This document shows, piece by piece, positions 34,679-44,943 of a stretch of DNA of 64,000 nt (positions within the stretch are counted from its first letter, which is position 1; the number at the start of each line of letters is the position of its first letter). The DNA lies in the NCBI GenBank assembly GCA_014156375.1, contig RQJH01000001.1, positions 691,903 through 755,902 on the forward strand. The letters run 5' to 3'. The position numbers and the translations under genes are program-made. The notes under the pieces were generated by a model, which did no database searches, was not told where the DNA came from, and saw only the letters and a program-made list of their open reading frames with translations. Source of the DNA: Enterobacteriaceae bacterium 89. GTDB lineage: Bacteria > Pseudomonadota > Gammaproteobacteria > Enterobacterales > Enterobacteriaceae.

Positions 34679-35482
34679 TCAGATCTCTGTCGTTTCCTCA
34701 CCCTCCAGGGCGACTTTCACCACCTCAACCTGATTAGCCTTGAGGATTGGCTGTAGCGCAGAGCCAGGATCCTCATCGGTAAACAGCGCCGTCATCTGCG
34801 AAATGTTGCCAATTTCAACCGCGGCGGAGGCGTGATATTTGGTGTGATCGGCCGCCAGAAGTAAATGCCTTGAGTGCGCCATCATGGTTTTCACCACGCT
34901 CGCCTCATTGACGTCGAACTCCAGCAGCGTGCCATCGCTTTCGATGGCGCCAACGCTTGTCACCAGATAATCGGCACGAAACCCTGAGACAAAAGCATTC
35001 GCCGCCGGGCCGATAATTCCACCGTTGTGCGCCCTGAGCGTACCGCCGGGAACCATCACCTCAAAACGCGGGTTTTTATAGAGAATATGCGCCACCCGCA
35101 GGCTGTTGGTAATGATCCGCAGATGATTGTGATTGAGCAGCGCCCGCGCCACCTGCTCAACCGTGGTACCGATAGTGATGAAAATTGTGGAGCCGTCCGG
35201 AATATAGTCAGCGATAGCCTCGGCAATCGCTTTTTTCTCTTCCGTCCACGAGACTTCACGCTGCTCAAAAGCCGTGTTCACCACGCTGGAAGCGCGACCT
35301 GCGCCGCCGTGATGGCGCGTAATCAGCCCCTGCTCGCTGAGCTTACGAATATCGCGACGCACCGTCTGCGTCGATACGTCCAGCAGTTGCGCCAGTTCAT
35401 CAATATTCATGTAGCCACGTTCGGTAATCAGCGCCAGCAGCTGGTCATGGCGCGGATTGCCGGTCAGCCCGGTAAGACTCAT
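34679..35482 (-). CDS. csqR: CsqR (YihW), DeoR-family repressor of sulfoquinovose catabolism
   Basis: 267 residues from ATG 35482 (E. coli 261). The N-terminal DeoR helix-turn-helix (LLDVSTQTVRRDIRKLSEQG, residues about 30-50) is followed by an effector domain with GTTVEQVARALL and the SVGAIESDGTLLEFDVNEA sugar-phosphate-sensing core. In E. coli CsqR represses the yih genes and is released by sulfoquinovose or a derivative. It lies 34 bp downstream of yihV and is probably co-transcribed with it. An upstream extension to 35554 runs into yihV. Confidence 0.93.
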   Translation of the reverse strand: MSLTGLTGNPRHDQLLALITERGYMNIDELAQLLDVSTQTVRRDIRKLSEQGLITRHHGGAGRASSVVNTAFEQREVSWTEEKKAIAEAIADYIPDGSTIFITIGTTVEQVARALLNHNHLRIITNSLRVAHILYKNPRFEVMVPGGTLRAHNGGIIGPAANAFVSGFRADYLVTSVGAIESDGTLLEFDVNEASVVKTMMAHSRHLLLAADHTKYHASAAVEIGNISQMTALFTDEDPGSALQPILKANQVEVVKVALEGEETTEI

Positions 35483-35516
35483 AAGTTGTCCTCTGAAAAT
35501 CCTCTCTTCCCGCATT

Positions 35517-36413
35517 TTAACCATAAAGTGACAAAAATGAGCGGGTTTGTGCACAATCCGGGATCCCCGCGCGTCCGCCTGGACGAGTACATTTCAGGGC
35601 AGCGACCGCGCTGGCAAAGCGAAGTTTATCCATCCCGTCTTTACCCTGCGCCAGAGCGAAGGCAAACGCGCCGTGGAACACGTCACCTGCGCCGGTGGTA
35701 TCGACCACCGCCACTTCAAAGCCGGGCTGATGTTTAATCTGCTGCTGCTCAAGCCACAAACAGCCTTCCGCGCCGTTGGTGACATACACCTGTCCATTTG
35801 TGAGCGTTTGTGATTTTTTCAGCGCCACGGCGATATCCTGCTCTCCGGTTAGTCGACGAATACCGGGAGCTGAAAACACCGCGTGATCGCTCAGGGCGAC
35901 GAGATCGGAAATATCCTGCGGAGTGATATCACCATCCAGCACCGTCACAGCACCCGCTTTGCGCGCCAGGGTAAACGCCTTCTCCGTTCCCTGATGCCAG
36001 CGAACATCGGCCAACACTACGTCCCACTGCGTGAAGTCTATCGCTTCCAGCCAGTCCGCATCAGTCTGTAGATCTGGGCTCGGATAGTTAACAATAATGC
36101 GCTCGCCCTGTGCATCCACCACAATCGCTGACTGCGATGAGCGGGCATCTTCGTAGCGTTTGCAATAGCGCGTGTTGACTCCCAACGCCTCCAGCTCCTG
36201 CAACAGGCTATTCCCGGTGTCGTCGTCCCCTACCCGGCCAATAAAATCCACCTGAGCACCCAGTTTTGCAGCGGCCACGGCGGCCGTTGCCGCTGGCCCA
36301 CCGCCGACTTCGCGATAGTTATTCGCCACGTACTTTCCTCCTTCCGTGGGTAATCCCTCGACGTAATAGATCCTGTCCATCACGGTAATGCCGACACAAG
36401 CAATGCGAATCAT
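35517..36413 (-). CDS. yihV: 6-deoxy-6-sulfofructose kinase
   Basis: 298 residues, as in E. coli YihV. Phosphorylates 6-deoxy-6-sulfofructose at C1 in the sulfo-EMP pathway. PfkB-family signatures: GGGPAATAAVAAAKLGA near residues 37-53 and the C-terminal DTTGAGDVFHGAFA (catalytic Asp in GAGD). It reads leftward, divergent from yihU, across a 162-bp control region; csqR follows. Confidence 0.95.
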   Translation of the reverse strand: MIRIACVGITVMDRIYYVEGLPTEGGKYVANNYREVGGGPAATAAVAAAKLGAQVDFIGRVGDDDTGNSLLQELEALGVNTRYCKRYEDARSSQSAIVVDAQGERIIVNYPSPDLQTDADWLEAIDFTQWDVVLADVRWHQGTEKAFTLARKAGAVTVLDGDITPQDISDLVALSDHAVFSAPGIRRLTGEQDIAVALKKSQTLTNGQVYVTNGAEGCLWLEQQQIKHQPGFEVAVVDTTGAGDVFHGAFAFALAQGKDGMDKLRFASAVAALKCTRPGGRAGIPDCAQTRSFLSLYG

Positions 36414-36575
36414 GGCTGTTCCTTAAGCGTGAAAACCTGTCCGCTATTTTAATTTTGCCAATTGTTTAAAAAGTGACGGCTGTCAATTTTTTGACCATAA
36501 ATTACAAATACGATCAAAAACAGACAACACAAACGCGCAAAATTTGACAAAACATGACACCAGCAGGAGAAACGT
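36414..36575. promoter_or_regulatory. yihV-yihU divergent control region
   Basis: 162 bp, strongly AT-rich, between divergent starts. It contains repeated TTTTGAC/GTCAA-like motifs (for example GTCAATTTTTTGAC at 36482-36495 and TTTGACAAAACATGACA at 36542-36558), plausible CsqR (DeoR-type) binding sites. GTCAA-N4-TTGAC is a short palindrome. Exact operators are not proven. Confidence 0.6.
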
Positions 36576-37460
36576 ATGTCTGTCATCGCATTTATCGGCC
36601 TGGGACAAATGGGTGCGCCCATGGCAAGCAATCTGCTCAAACAGGGCCATCAGCTTCACGTGTATGACGTGAACCCGGAAGCGGTTAAAACGCTGGTCGC
36701 CAAAGGCGCACACGCGGCAAGCACGCCAGCCAACGCTGCCGAAGCCGCCGAGTTTGTCATCACCATGCTGCCGAACGGCGATCTGGTGCGCAGCGTGCTG
36801 TTGGGCACAGACGGCGTTTGCGAAACGCTGCGAACCGATGCGCTGGTGATTGATATGTCAACCATCCATCCGCTACAGACGGACAAACTGATTACGGAAA
36901 TGCGCGAGCGCGGCTTCAGCATGATGGATGTGCCGGTGGGCCGCACCTCTGATAACGCCATTTCCGGCACCCTGCTGCTGCTGGCAGGCGGTACGGCTTC
37001 GCAGGTTGAACGCGCCACGCCGGTGTTAATGGCAATGGGCAGCGAGTTGATCAACGCAGGCGGGCCGGGAATGGGCATCCGCGTGAAGCTTATCAACAAC
37101 TACATGAGCATCGCCCTGAACGCGCTGTCCGCCGAGGCCGCAACGTTATGTGAAGCGCTGGGGCTTTCTCTGGACGTGGCGCTCAGCGTGATGAGCGGAA
37201 CCGCCGCCGGGAAAGGACATTTCACCACCACCTGGCCTAACAAAGTGCTGAAAGGCGATCTTTCCCCTGCCTTCATGATCGACCTTGCCCATAAAGATCT
37301 GGGCATTGCCCTCGACGTTGCCAATCAGCTGTATGTTCCCATGCCGCTCGGGGCCGCTTCCCGCGAGGTTTACAGTCAGGCGCGCGCCGCCGGGCGCGGA
37401 CGCGAAGACTGGTCCGCCATTCTGGAGCAGGTGCGCACCAGTGCCGGGCTCAAACGCTAA
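36576..37460 (+). CDS. yihU: 3-sulfolactaldehyde reductase
   Basis: 294 residues (E. coli 298). Reduces 3-sulfolactaldehyde to 2,3-dihydroxypropane-1-sulfonate with NADH, the last step of sulfo-EMP. Beta-hydroxyacid dehydrogenase family: Rossmann motif [14 protein letters not shown] at the N-terminus, substrate-site [11 protein letters not shown] near residue 119, and catalytic Lys in [13 protein letters not shown] near residue 170. CAGGAG lies before the ATG. First gene of the rightward yihUTSRQ-tauE-yihPO unit. Confidence 0.95.
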   Translation: MSVIAFIGLGQMGAPMASNLLKQGHQLHVYDVNPEAVKTLVAKGAHAASTPANAAEAAEFVITMLPNGDLVRSVLLGTDGVCETLRTDALVIDMSTIHPLQTDKLITEMRERGFSMMDVPVGRTSDNAISGTLLLLAGGTASQVERATPVLMAMGSELINAGGPGMGIRVKLINNYMSIALNALSAEAATLCEALGLSLDVALSVMSGTAAGKGHFTTTWPNKVLKGDLSPAFMIDLAHKDLGIALDVANQLYVPMPLGAASREVYSQARAAGRGREDWSAILEQVRTSAGLKR

Positions 37461-37487
37461 TTTCATGTATCAACAAGGAATGACCTT

Positions 37488-38363
37488 ATGACGCAGTACA
37501 CCCTGAAAGAGATAGCCCGACCTTCCGGCGGCTTTGCGATGCTGGCCGTCGATCAGCGAGAAGCGATGCGGATGATGTTTGCAGCCGCAGGCATGAAGGG
37601 GCCAATAGCCGACCAGCAGCTCACCGATTTCAAAGTCAGCGCCGCCAAAATTCTGTCGCCGCATGCCTCCGCCGTTCTGGTTGACCGTCAGTTCTGCTAT
37701 CGCCAGGTCGTTGATCAGCAGGCGGTGGCAAAAAGCTGCGCGACGATTGTCGCCGCCGATGAGTTCATTCCGGGTAACGGTATTCCTGTCGACAGCGTGG
37801 TCATCGATAAAAGCCTCGACGTCGCCGCTGTGAAACGTGAAGGCGCAAAAGCCCTGAAGCTGCTGGTGCTGTGGCGCAGCGATGAAGATCCGCAGCAGCG
37901 CCTGCAGATGGTTCACGAGTTTAACCAGCTCTGCCACAGCCACGGCCTGCTGAGCATTATCGAACCCGTCGTTCGTCCACCGCGCCGTGGCGATAAGTTC
38001 GATCGCGAACAGGCCATCATTGATACGGCAAAAGAGCTCGGCGATAGCGGAGCCGATCTCTACAAAGTTGAAATGCCGCTGTTCGGCAAAGGCACGCAGC
38101 CGGAGCTGCTAACTGCGGCCCAGCGGCTGAACGAGCACATCAACATGCCGTGGGTGATCCTCTCTTCCGGGGTGGATGAAAAACTGTTCCCGCGTGCCGT
38201 TCGTGTGGCGATGCAGGCCGGTGCATCGGGTTTCCTTGCCGGACGCGCCGTGTGGTCCACCGTGGTTGGCCTGCCGGATACCGAACTGATGCTGCGCGAT
38301 ATTTCTGCGCCGAAATTGCAACGTTTAGGCGACATCGTCGACGAAATGATGGCCCGCCGCTAA
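37488..38363 (+). CDS. yihT: Sulfofructosephosphate aldolase
   Basis: 291 residues (E. coli 292). Splits 6-deoxy-6-sulfofructose 1-phosphate into DHAP and 3-sulfolactaldehyde. Class I aldolase of the LacD/YihT type; the Schiff-base Lys lies in [12 protein letters not shown] (about residue 193). AVDQREAMR near the N-terminus and the sulfonate-binding region around [11 protein letters not shown] are present. AAGGA precedes the ATG, 27 bp after yihU. Confidence 0.95.
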   Translation: MTQYTLKEIARPSGGFAMLAVDQREAMRMMFAAAGMKGPIADQQLTDFKVSAAKILSPHASAVLVDRQFCYRQVVDQQAVAKSCATIVAADEFIPGNGIPVDSVVIDKSLDVAAVKREGAKALKLLVLWRSDEDPQQRLQMVHEFNQLCHSHGLLSIIEPVVRPPRRGDKFDREQAIIDTAKELGDSGADLYKVEMPLFGKGTQPELLTAAQRLNEHINMPWVILSSGVDEKLFPRAVRVAMQAGASGFLAGRAVWSTVVGLPDTELMLRDISAPKLQRLGDIVDEMMARR

Positions 38364-38378
38364 TAAAAGGACATTCCA

Positions 38379-39620
38379 ATGAAATGGTTTAACACCCTGA
38401 GCCACAACCGTTGGCTCGAGCAGGAAACAGACAGGATTTTTGAGTTTGGTAAGAACGCGGCGGTACCGACAGGATTTGGCTGGCTGGGCAATAAAGGGCA
38501 GATCAAAACCGATCAGGGTACTCATCTGTGGATCACCGCCCGCATGCTGCACACCTATTCGGTCGCCGCCAACATGGGTCGTCCTGGCGCTTATGCGCTG
38601 GTCGAACACGGGATCAACGCGCTGAACGGCGCGCTGCGCGATAAAAAATATGGCGGCTGGTATGCCTGCGTAAACGATGAAGGCGTGATCGACGCCTCCA
38701 AACAGGGCTATCAGCACTTCTTCGTGCTGTTGGGTGCCGCCAGCGCCGTGACTACCGGTCATCCTGCCGCCCGCCAGCTTCTCGATGAAACCATCGACAT
38801 CATCGAGAAGTACTTCTGGAGCGAAGAAGAGCAGATGTGTCTGGAGTCATGGGATGAAGCCTTCAGCAAAACCGAGGACTATCGCGGCGGCAACGCCAAC
38901 ATGCACGCCGTGGAAGCGTTCCTGATCGTCTACGACGTGACCCACGACCGCAAATGGCTCGACCGCGCCCTGCGTGTAGCTTCAGTGATCATTCACGACG
39001 TGGCCCGCAAAGGGGACTATCGCGTCAACGAACACTTCGACACGAAGTGGAACCCGATCCGCGACTACAACAAAGAGAGTCCGGCGCACCGCTTCCGCGC
39101 CTATGGCGGTACACCTGGCCACTGGATCGAGTGGGGCCGTCTGATGCTGCATCTGCGTGCGGCGCTGGAAGCCCGATTTGAGACTCCGCCGGAGTGGCTG
39201 CTGGAAGATGCCAAAGGGCTGTTCCACGCCACCATCCGTGACGCGTGGGCACCGGATGGGGCGGACGGCATTGTTTATACCGTCGACTGGGATGGCAAAC
39301 CAATCGTCCGTGAGCGCGTGCGCTGGCCAATTGTGGAAGCCATGGGCACCGCTTATGCACTGTGGACCGTCACCGGCGAGAAACAATATGAGACCTGGTA
39401 TCAGACCTGGTGGGAATACTGCATCAAGTACCTGATGGACTACGAAAACGGTTCGTGGTGGCAGGAGCTGGACACCAATAACGAGGTCACCACCAAAGTC
39501 TGGGACGGCAAGCAGGATATTTATCACCTGCTGCACTGCCTGGTGATCCCACGTCTGCCGCTGGCACCGGGACTTGCTCCTGCCGTTGCCGCCGGGCTGC
39601 TGGACAGTCTGGCGAAGTAA
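38379..39620 (+). CDS. yihS: Sulfoquinovose isomerase
   Basis: 413 residues, same length as E. coli YihS. Converts sulfoquinovose to 6-deoxy-6-sulfofructose. N-acylglucosamine 2-epimerase (alpha/alpha six-barrel) family, with catalytic His residues in [11 protein letters not shown] (about 248) and [13 protein letters not shown] (about 383). AAAGGA precedes the ATG, 15 bp after yihT. A REP element follows before yihR. Confidence 0.96.
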   Translation: MKWFNTLSHNRWLEQETDRIFEFGKNAAVPTGFGWLGNKGQIKTDQGTHLWITARMLHTYSVAANMGRPGAYALVEHGINALNGALRDKKYGGWYACVNDEGVIDASKQGYQHFFVLLGAASAVTTGHPAARQLLDETIDIIEKYFWSEEEQMCLESWDEAFSKTEDYRGGNANMHAVEAFLIVYDVTHDRKWLDRALRVASVIIHDVARKGDYRVNEHFDTKWNPIRDYNKESPAHRFRAYGGTPGHWIEWGRLMLHLRAALEARFETPPEWLLEDAKGLFHATIRDAWAPDGADGIVYTVDWDGKPIVRERVRWPIVEAMGTAYALWTVTGEKQYETWYQTWWEYCIKYLMDYENGSWWQELDTNNEVTTKVWDGKQDIYHLLHCLVIPRLPLAPGLAPAVAAGLLDSLAK

Positions 39621-39639
39621 GGCGCGGCTTCACTGTCAT

Positions 39640-39670
39640 TGCCGGATGCGCTTCGTTTATCCGGCCTACA
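39640..39670. repeat. REP element between yihS and yihR
   Basis: TGCCGGATGCGCTTCGTTTATCCGGCCTAC: a typical enterobacterial REP with GCCGGAT/ATCCGGC arms, present as a single unit inside the operon, where it may alter downstream mRNA levels. Confidence 0.85.
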
Positions 39671-39697
39671 AAAACGGGCAAAAGTGGGGGATCGGGA

Positions 39698-40567
39698 ATG
39701 CACAAGAGTGGCGTAACCGTGGTATTGGCTGCGGGAGATTATCGGGCGGAAATTGTGAGCGTCGGCGCTGGGATCGCTTCGCTGACTTACCGTGGTCGTC
39801 ATCTTGTGATCCCCCATCCTCCTGAAGAGATGCCGCTGGCGCATTTGGGGAAAGTGCTGCTCCCCTGGCCTAATCGCATCACCGACGGACGCTATCAGTA
39901 CGCCGGGAAGACGTATCTGCCAGCCATTAACGATCGCGCTGGCAATACCGCTATTCACGGGCTGCTGGCCTGGCAAAACTGGCAGATTGTGGAGCAGACG
40001 CCCAGTCACGTCACGCTGTCTGCTTTTTTGGCACCGACCTATGGCTACCCTTTCATGCTCAGCGCTGAAGTGAGCTACTGGCTGGATGAATCTGCGGGCC
40101 TCAGCGCCCGCATTCTCAGCCGCAATATCGGGGATGTCACCGCGCCTTACGGTGCGGGCATTCACCCTTATCTGACCTGTAATCTGCAACCCGTTGACGA
40201 GTGCGAGCTCGTGCTACCCACCAGCGCGGTATTTGATGCACTCAGCAGAACGTGGCTATCCGTTGATGAACTCGATTTTCAGCAGCGGCGGCAAATCGGT
40301 GCCACCGTCATCGATCACACCTTTAAAGCGCCCGAAGGCCTGAGCGCGTATCAGGTTGAGCTGTCACACCCGCAGACCAGACAGTCCGCCTGGCTTCGTA
40401 CCAGCGCCCCCTGGTTACAGATTTACTCTGGCGAAAAGCTCGACCGTAAAGGGCTTGCCGTTGAACCGATGAGCTGCCCGCCGGACGCCTTTAACTCCGG
40501 CATCGACTTAGTCCACCTCAGTCCCGGTGCCAGCCACCAGCTGCGCTTTGAGATTGGCGGAAAATAA
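39698..40567 (+). CDS. yihR: Aldose-1-epimerase-like sulfoquinovose mutarotase YihR
   Basis: 289 residues (E. coli YihR 308). Aldose 1-epimerase family; in the sulfoquinovose pathway it is thought to interconvert anomers released by YihQ. The catalytic pattern is visible: Arg in LPWPNRI, His in IHGLLAW, and the distal GAGIHPYL and AVEPMSCPPDAFN with Glu. GGGA precedes ATG 39698. Confidence 0.92.
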   Translation: MHKSGVTVVLAAGDYRAEIVSVGAGIASLTYRGRHLVIPHPPEEMPLAHLGKVLLPWPNRITDGRYQYAGKTYLPAINDRAGNTAIHGLLAWQNWQIVEQTPSHVTLSAFLAPTYGYPFMLSAEVSYWLDESAGLSARILSRNIGDVTAPYGAGIHPYLTCNLQPVDECELVLPTSAVFDALSRTWLSVDELDFQQRRQIGATVIDHTFKAPEGLSAYQVELSHPQTRQSAWLRTSAPWLQIYSGEKLDRKGLAVEPMSCPPDAFNSGIDLVHLSPGASHQLRFEIGGK

Positions 40568-40603
40568 ATAAAAACAGAATATTACCCTACAACGGAGGTC
40601 GTT

Positions 40604-42643
40604 ATGGCTTCGCAATACCCTGATTTAGAACTGATGACTTTGGCAGAGGGTTTCACGCTTTCGTATCAGGCCCGTCCGATCCTGCATCATACCCGCCAGG
40701 CGCCCTGCCTGTGGATTGGGACGGGAACCGCTGACATTGAGATGTTTCGCGGCAACTTCAGCATCAAAGATCAGCTCAACGAGAAGATTGCGCTGACGGA
40801 TACCACCGTACAGAAGCACGATTCAGGCTGGCGCATTCATTTTTCTCGCGGCGATACGGCGCATGCCACACTCGCCATCAATCAGGATGACGATGGCCGT
40901 CTGCAGCTGGAACTGCATAACGATAACACCAGCCATAACCGCATCTGGCTGCGACTGGCAGCGAAGCCAGAAGATCATATCTACGGCTGCGGCGAACAGT
41001 TTTCGTATTTCGATTTGCGCGGTAAACCCTTCCCGCTGTGGACCAGCGAGCAGGGCGTGGGCCGCAATAAGAAAACGGAAGTGACATGGCTTGCGGACTG
41101 CAAGGAAAACGCGGGCGGCGACTACTACTGGACCTTCTTCCCACAGCCGACGTTTGTCAGCACGCAAAAGTATTACTGCCACGTCGATAACAGCGGCTAT
41201 ATGAATTTCGACTTCAGCGCCCCGGAATTCCATGAACTCGCCTTCTGGGAGGATAACGCCACTCTGCGCTTTGAATGTGCGCCAACTTACGTCGATCTGC
41301 TGGAAAAACTCACCGCGCTGTTAGGTCGTCAGCCGGAGCTTCCAGACTGGGTTTACGATGGCGTCACGCTCGGCATTCAGGGCGGAACGGAAGTCTGTCA
41401 GCAAAAGCTGGAGACCATGCGCCAGGGCGGCGTAAAGGTGAACGGCATCTGGGCGCAGGACTGGTCCGGTATCCGTATGACCTCGTTCGGCAAACGCGTG
41501 ATGTGGAACTGGAAGTGGGATCGCGAGCTTTATCCAAATCTTGATCAGCGCATCGGGCAGTGGAAGCAGGAAGGCGTGCAGTATCTCACCTATATCAACC
41601 CATACGTCGCCAGCGATCGCGACCTGTGCGAAGAGGCTGCGGCACGCGGCTATCTGACCAAAGATGCCAGCGGTAGCGACTATCACGTTGAATTCGGAGA
41701 GTTCTACGCGGGCGTTATCGACCTGACCAACCCCGAAGCCTATGCCTGGTACAAAGAGGTGATTAAGCAGAACCTGATTAGTCTCGGCTGCGGTGGCTGG
41801 ATGGCCGATTTCGGCGAATATCTGCCGACCGATACTTTCCTGCATAACGGCGTTAGCGCCGAAATCATGCACAACGCCTGGCCTGCGCTGTGGGCGAAAT
41901 GCAATTACGAAGCGCTGGAGGAAACCGGCAAGCTCGGCGAAACCCTGTTCTTCATGCGCGCCGGATACACCGGCAGCCAGAAATACTCGACGATGATGTG
42001 GGCAGGCGATCAGAACGTTGACTGGAGTCTCGACGACGGCCTCGCTTCTGTCGTTCCCGCGGCGCTGTCTCTGGCGATGAGCGGACACGGCCTGCATCAC
42101 AGCGATATTGGCGGCTATACCACCCTGTTCGGCATGAAGCGCAGTAAAGAGCTATTGCTGCGCTGGTGCGATTTCAATGCCTTCACGCCAATGATGCGCA
42201 CCCACGAAGGCAACCGTCCGGGCGATAACTGGCAGTTCGACAGCGATGCCGACACTATCGCGCATTTTGCCAGCATGACCAGCGTATTTACCTCACTCAA
42301 GCCGTACCTCAAACAGGCCGTCGCGCAGAACGCCAAAACGGGCCTGCCGGTGATGCGCCCTCTGTTCCTGCATTACGAAGACGATGCACACACGTATACC
42401 CTGAAATATCAGTACCTCCTGGGTCGTGATCTGCTGGTGGCACCGGTTTACGAACAGGGCCGCGATGACTGGACGGTGTATTTGCCGCAGGACAGGTGGA
42501 TCCATGCCTGGACGGGCAAGGAGTATCCAGGCGGCGAAATCACCGTTGATGCCCCGCTCGGCGAGCCTCCGGTGTTTTATCGCGCCGATAGCGAATGGCA
42601 GTCGCTTTTCGCTCAACTCCCTACTTTGGCTTTCAGAGGATAA
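40604..42643 (+). CDS. yihQ: Sulfoquinovosidase (GH31)
   Basis: 679 residues (E. coli YihQ 678). Releases sulfoquinovose from sulfoquinovosyl glycerol or diacylglycerol. GH31 family: catalytic nucleophile Asp in GGWMADFGEYLP and acid/base Asp in MWAGDQNVDW. The sulfonate-recognition region around GIWAQDWSGIRMT is present. GGAGGTCGTT precedes the ATG. The stop is 2 bp before the next ATG. Confidence 0.96.
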   Translation: MASQYPDLELMTLAEGFTLSYQARPILHHTRQAPCLWIGTGTADIEMFRGNFSIKDQLNEKIALTDTTVQKHDSGWRIHFSRGDTAHATLAINQDDDGRLQLELHNDNTSHNRIWLRLAAKPEDHIYGCGEQFSYFDLRGKPFPLWTSEQGVGRNKKTEVTWLADCKENAGGDYYWTFFPQPTFVSTQKYYCHVDNSGYMNFDFSAPEFHELAFWEDNATLRFECAPTYVDLLEKLTALLGRQPELPDWVYDGVTLGIQGGTEVCQQKLETMRQGGVKVNGIWAQDWSGIRMTSFGKRVMWNWKWDRELYPNLDQRIGQWKQEGVQYLTYINPYVASDRDLCEEAAARGYLTKDASGSDYHVEFGEFYAGVIDLTNPEAYAWYKEVIKQNLISLGCGGWMADFGEYLPTDTFLHNGVSAEIMHNAWPALWAKCNYEALEETGKLGETLFFMRAGYTGSQKYSTMMWAGDQNVDWSLDDGLASVVPAALSLAMSGHGLHHSDIGGYTTLFGMKRSKELLLRWCDFNAFTPMMRTHEGNRPGDNWQFDSDADTIAHFASMTSVFTSLKPYLKQAVAQNAKTGLPVMRPLFLHYEDDAHTYTLKYQYLLGRDLLVAPVYEQGRDDWTVYLPQDRWIHAWTGKEYPGGEITVDAPLGEPPVFYRADSEWQSLFAQLPTLAFRG

Positions 42644-42645
42644 TC

Positions 42646-43518
42646 ATGGATTTTTTTACTCTGTTCACGCCTGATGGCATCCAACTGGACTACGGCGTGA
42701 TGGCGCTGGTTATCGCCATCATGTTTATGTACACCTTTGTCGGCATTTGCGCGGGATTTGGCGGCGCGCTGACCACCATGCCGCTGATAACGCTGCTGCT
42801 GCCGTTAAAAATGGCGGCACCGATGTCGGTGATTGTCGGCACGGCTACAGCGCTTTATGCCACCTGGCTGTCGCGGAAGGAAACTAACTGGCGCTCGGCG
42901 CTGGTGCTAATCCTGTTCTCTTTTGCCGGTATTCCGGTGGGGATTTACGCCCTGTCGTATCTGCCCGATCACATCATGAAAATCGGCCTTGGTGGCTTCC
43001 TGATCCTCTACTCCTTTTACAGCCTGTTTATCCCCCGTCTGCCGGTTTACGACAAAAACTGGATTGCCATGCCAATCGGGGTGATTGCCGGAGCGTTGGG
43101 TTCGGCGTTTTCCACCAACGGACCACCGGTGGTGATTTACGGCATGCTGCGCAATCTGGCTCCGGCTGCCTTTCGCGGCACGCTGAACGCGTTTTTCACG
43201 GCCAATAACATCGCCATTATCGGTGGGCTCACCACCAGCGGGATTTTGACAGTGTCGACCGTCAAGCTGGTGCTGTTCTGCATCCCAACCATGATTCTGG
43301 GCTCGCTGGTCGGCCAGTATGTGCACAAGCGGATTTCCGTCAGCGTGTTCCGGGGAATGGTGTTTTTACTGTTGATTGCTTCTGGCGCGATGCTGATTAA
43401 AGGAGCGACGGGCATTTCCGCAATGAGCGCACTACTGCCCGCTTTTGGTTTGCTGCTGGTGCTGCATCTGCTGTTTGGCAAAAAAGTCGCGGCGATCCGC
43501 GCGGCTAATCAGTCATAG
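42646..43518 (+). CDS. TauE/SafE-family sulfonate/sulfite exporter
   Basis: 290 residues from ATG 42646 (AGAGGA 5 bp upstream, 2 bp after the yihQ stop). About eight transmembrane helices; TauE/SafE hallmarks are GICAGFGGALTTMPLITLLLP near the N-terminus and the second-repeat FSTNGPPVVIYG and GTLNAFFTANN. The family exports sulfite, sulfoacetate and related C2-C3 sulfonates. Placed in the sulfoquinovose operon, it is the obvious candidate to release dihydroxypropanesulfonate. As I recall, the E. coli K-12 operon has no gene at this position. Confidence 0.88.
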   Translation: MDFFTLFTPDGIQLDYGVMALVIAIMFMYTFVGICAGFGGALTTMPLITLLLPLKMAAPMSVIVGTATALYATWLSRKETNWRSALVLILFSFAGIPVGIYALSYLPDHIMKIGLGGFLILYSFYSLFIPRLPVYDKNWIAMPIGVIAGALGSAFSTNGPPVVIYGMLRNLAPAAFRGTLNAFFTANNIAIIGGLTTSGILTVSTVKLVLFCIPTMILGSLVGQYVHKRISVSVFRGMVFLLLIASGAMLIKGATGISAMSALLPAFGLLLVLHLLFGKKVAAIRAANQS

Positions 43519-43529
43519 GGGAACTGGCG

Positions 43530-44924
43530 ATGAGTCAGGTTATCAGTGAAAACGACGGCAACCCGGCCCGGCTGCGTTTACCGTTTAAAGAAAAAGTAGC
43601 CTACGGCATGGGCGATCTGGGCTCCAATATCCTGTTGGATATCGGCACGCTATATCTTCTGAAGTTCTATACGGATGTCCTGGGATTGCCAGGCACGTAT
43701 GGCGGCATCATCTTTCTGGTGGCGAAATTCTTTACCGCCTTTACCGATATGGGCACCGGGATCATGCTCGATTCGCGTAAAAAGATCGGCCCCAAAGGTA
43801 AGTTTCGCCCGTTCGTGCTGTACGCCGCATTCCCGGTGACGCTGCTGGCAATCGCCAACTTTGTCGGCACGCCGTTTGATATCACCGGGAAAACGCTGGT
43901 CGCCACGCTGCTGTTCATGCTGTACGGGCTGGTCTTCAGCATGATGAACTGCTCCTACGGCGCGATGGTGCCCGCCATTACCAAAAACCCGGATGAGCGT
44001 GCTTCTCTGGCAGCGTGGCGTCAGGGCGGCGCAACGTTGGGTTTACTCCTCTGCACGGTGGGATTCGTGCCGGTGATGAATCTGGTCGAAGACAACCCGC
44101 AGCTGGGTTATGTCATTGCCGCTACCCTGTTTTCGCTGTGCGGTCTGTTGTGTATGTGGTGCTGCTACACCGGCGTCAAAGAGCGCTATGTGGAATCCCC
44201 GCCTGCCAATCCGACACAAAAACCAGGTTTGCTCGCCTCGTTTCGCGCCATCGCCGGGAACCGTCCGCTGTTTATTCTCTGCATCGCTAACCTGTGCACA
44301 CTTGGGGCGTTCAACGTCAAACTCGCCATTCAGGTTTACTACACCCAGTACGTGCTCAATGACCCGATCCTGCTTTCATGGATGGGCTTTTTCAGCATGG
44401 GCTGCATTTTCATCGGCGTATTCCTGATGCCCGGTGCAGTACGCCGCTTCGGTAAGAAAAAGGTTTATCTTGGCGGGTTGTTGATTTGGGTGGTGGGCGA
44501 CCTGCTGAACTACACACTGGGTGGCGATTCGGTAAGCTTTGTCGCGTTCTCCTGTCTGGCGTTTTTCGGTTCGGCTTTCGTTAACAGCCTGAACTGGGCG
44601 CTGGTCTCCGACACCGTGGAGTACGGTGAGTGGCGTACCGGCGTGCGTTCAGAAGGCACGGTTTACACCGGCTTTACCTTCTTTCGCAAAGTCTCCCAGG
44701 CGCTGGCCGGGTTCTTCCCGGGATGGATGCTGACGCAAATTGGCTATGTTCCCAACGTGGTGCAGTCCACCAGCACGATCGAGGGCCTGCGCGAGCTGAT
44801 TTTTATCTGGCCCAGTGCGCTGGCAGTTATCACCATTGTTGCCATGGGCTGTTTCTATACCCTCGATGAGAAGCTGTACGTTCGCATCGTGGAAGAGATA
44901 GAAGCGCGCAGGCGTATGGCCTGA
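43530..44924 (+). CDS. yihP: GPH-family transporter YihP
   Basis: 464 residues, 12 transmembrane helices, glycoside-pentoside-hexuronide:cation symporter family (YGMGDLGSNILLDIGTLYLL at the N-terminus). It has been proposed to export dihydroxypropanesulfonate or to import sulfoquinovosyl compounds. It is paralogous to the next gene, with long identical blocks such as YGGIIFLVAKFFTAFTD and LSWMGFFSMGCI. GGGGAACTGGCG precedes the ATG. Confidence 0.9.
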   Translation: MSQVISENDGNPARLRLPFKEKVAYGMGDLGSNILLDIGTLYLLKFYTDVLGLPGTYGGIIFLVAKFFTAFTDMGTGIMLDSRKKIGPKGKFRPFVLYAAFPVTLLAIANFVGTPFDITGKTLVATLLFMLYGLVFSMMNCSYGAMVPAITKNPDERASLAAWRQGGATLGLLLCTVGFVPVMNLVEDNPQLGYVIAATLFSLCGLLCMWCCYTGVKERYVESPPANPTQKPGLLASFRAIAGNRPLFILCIANLCTLGAFNVKLAIQVYYTQYVLNDPILLSWMGFFSMGCIFIGVFLMPGAVRRFGKKKVYLGGLLIWVVGDLLNYTLGGDSVSFVAFSCLAFFGSAFVNSLNWALVSDTVEYGEWRTGVRSEGTVYTGFTFFRKVSQALAGFFPGWMLTQIGYVPNVVQSTSTIEGLRELIFIWPSALAVITIVAMGCFYTLDEKLYVRIVEEIEARRRMA

Positions 44925-44943
44925 AAACAATGAGAGGGCGATC

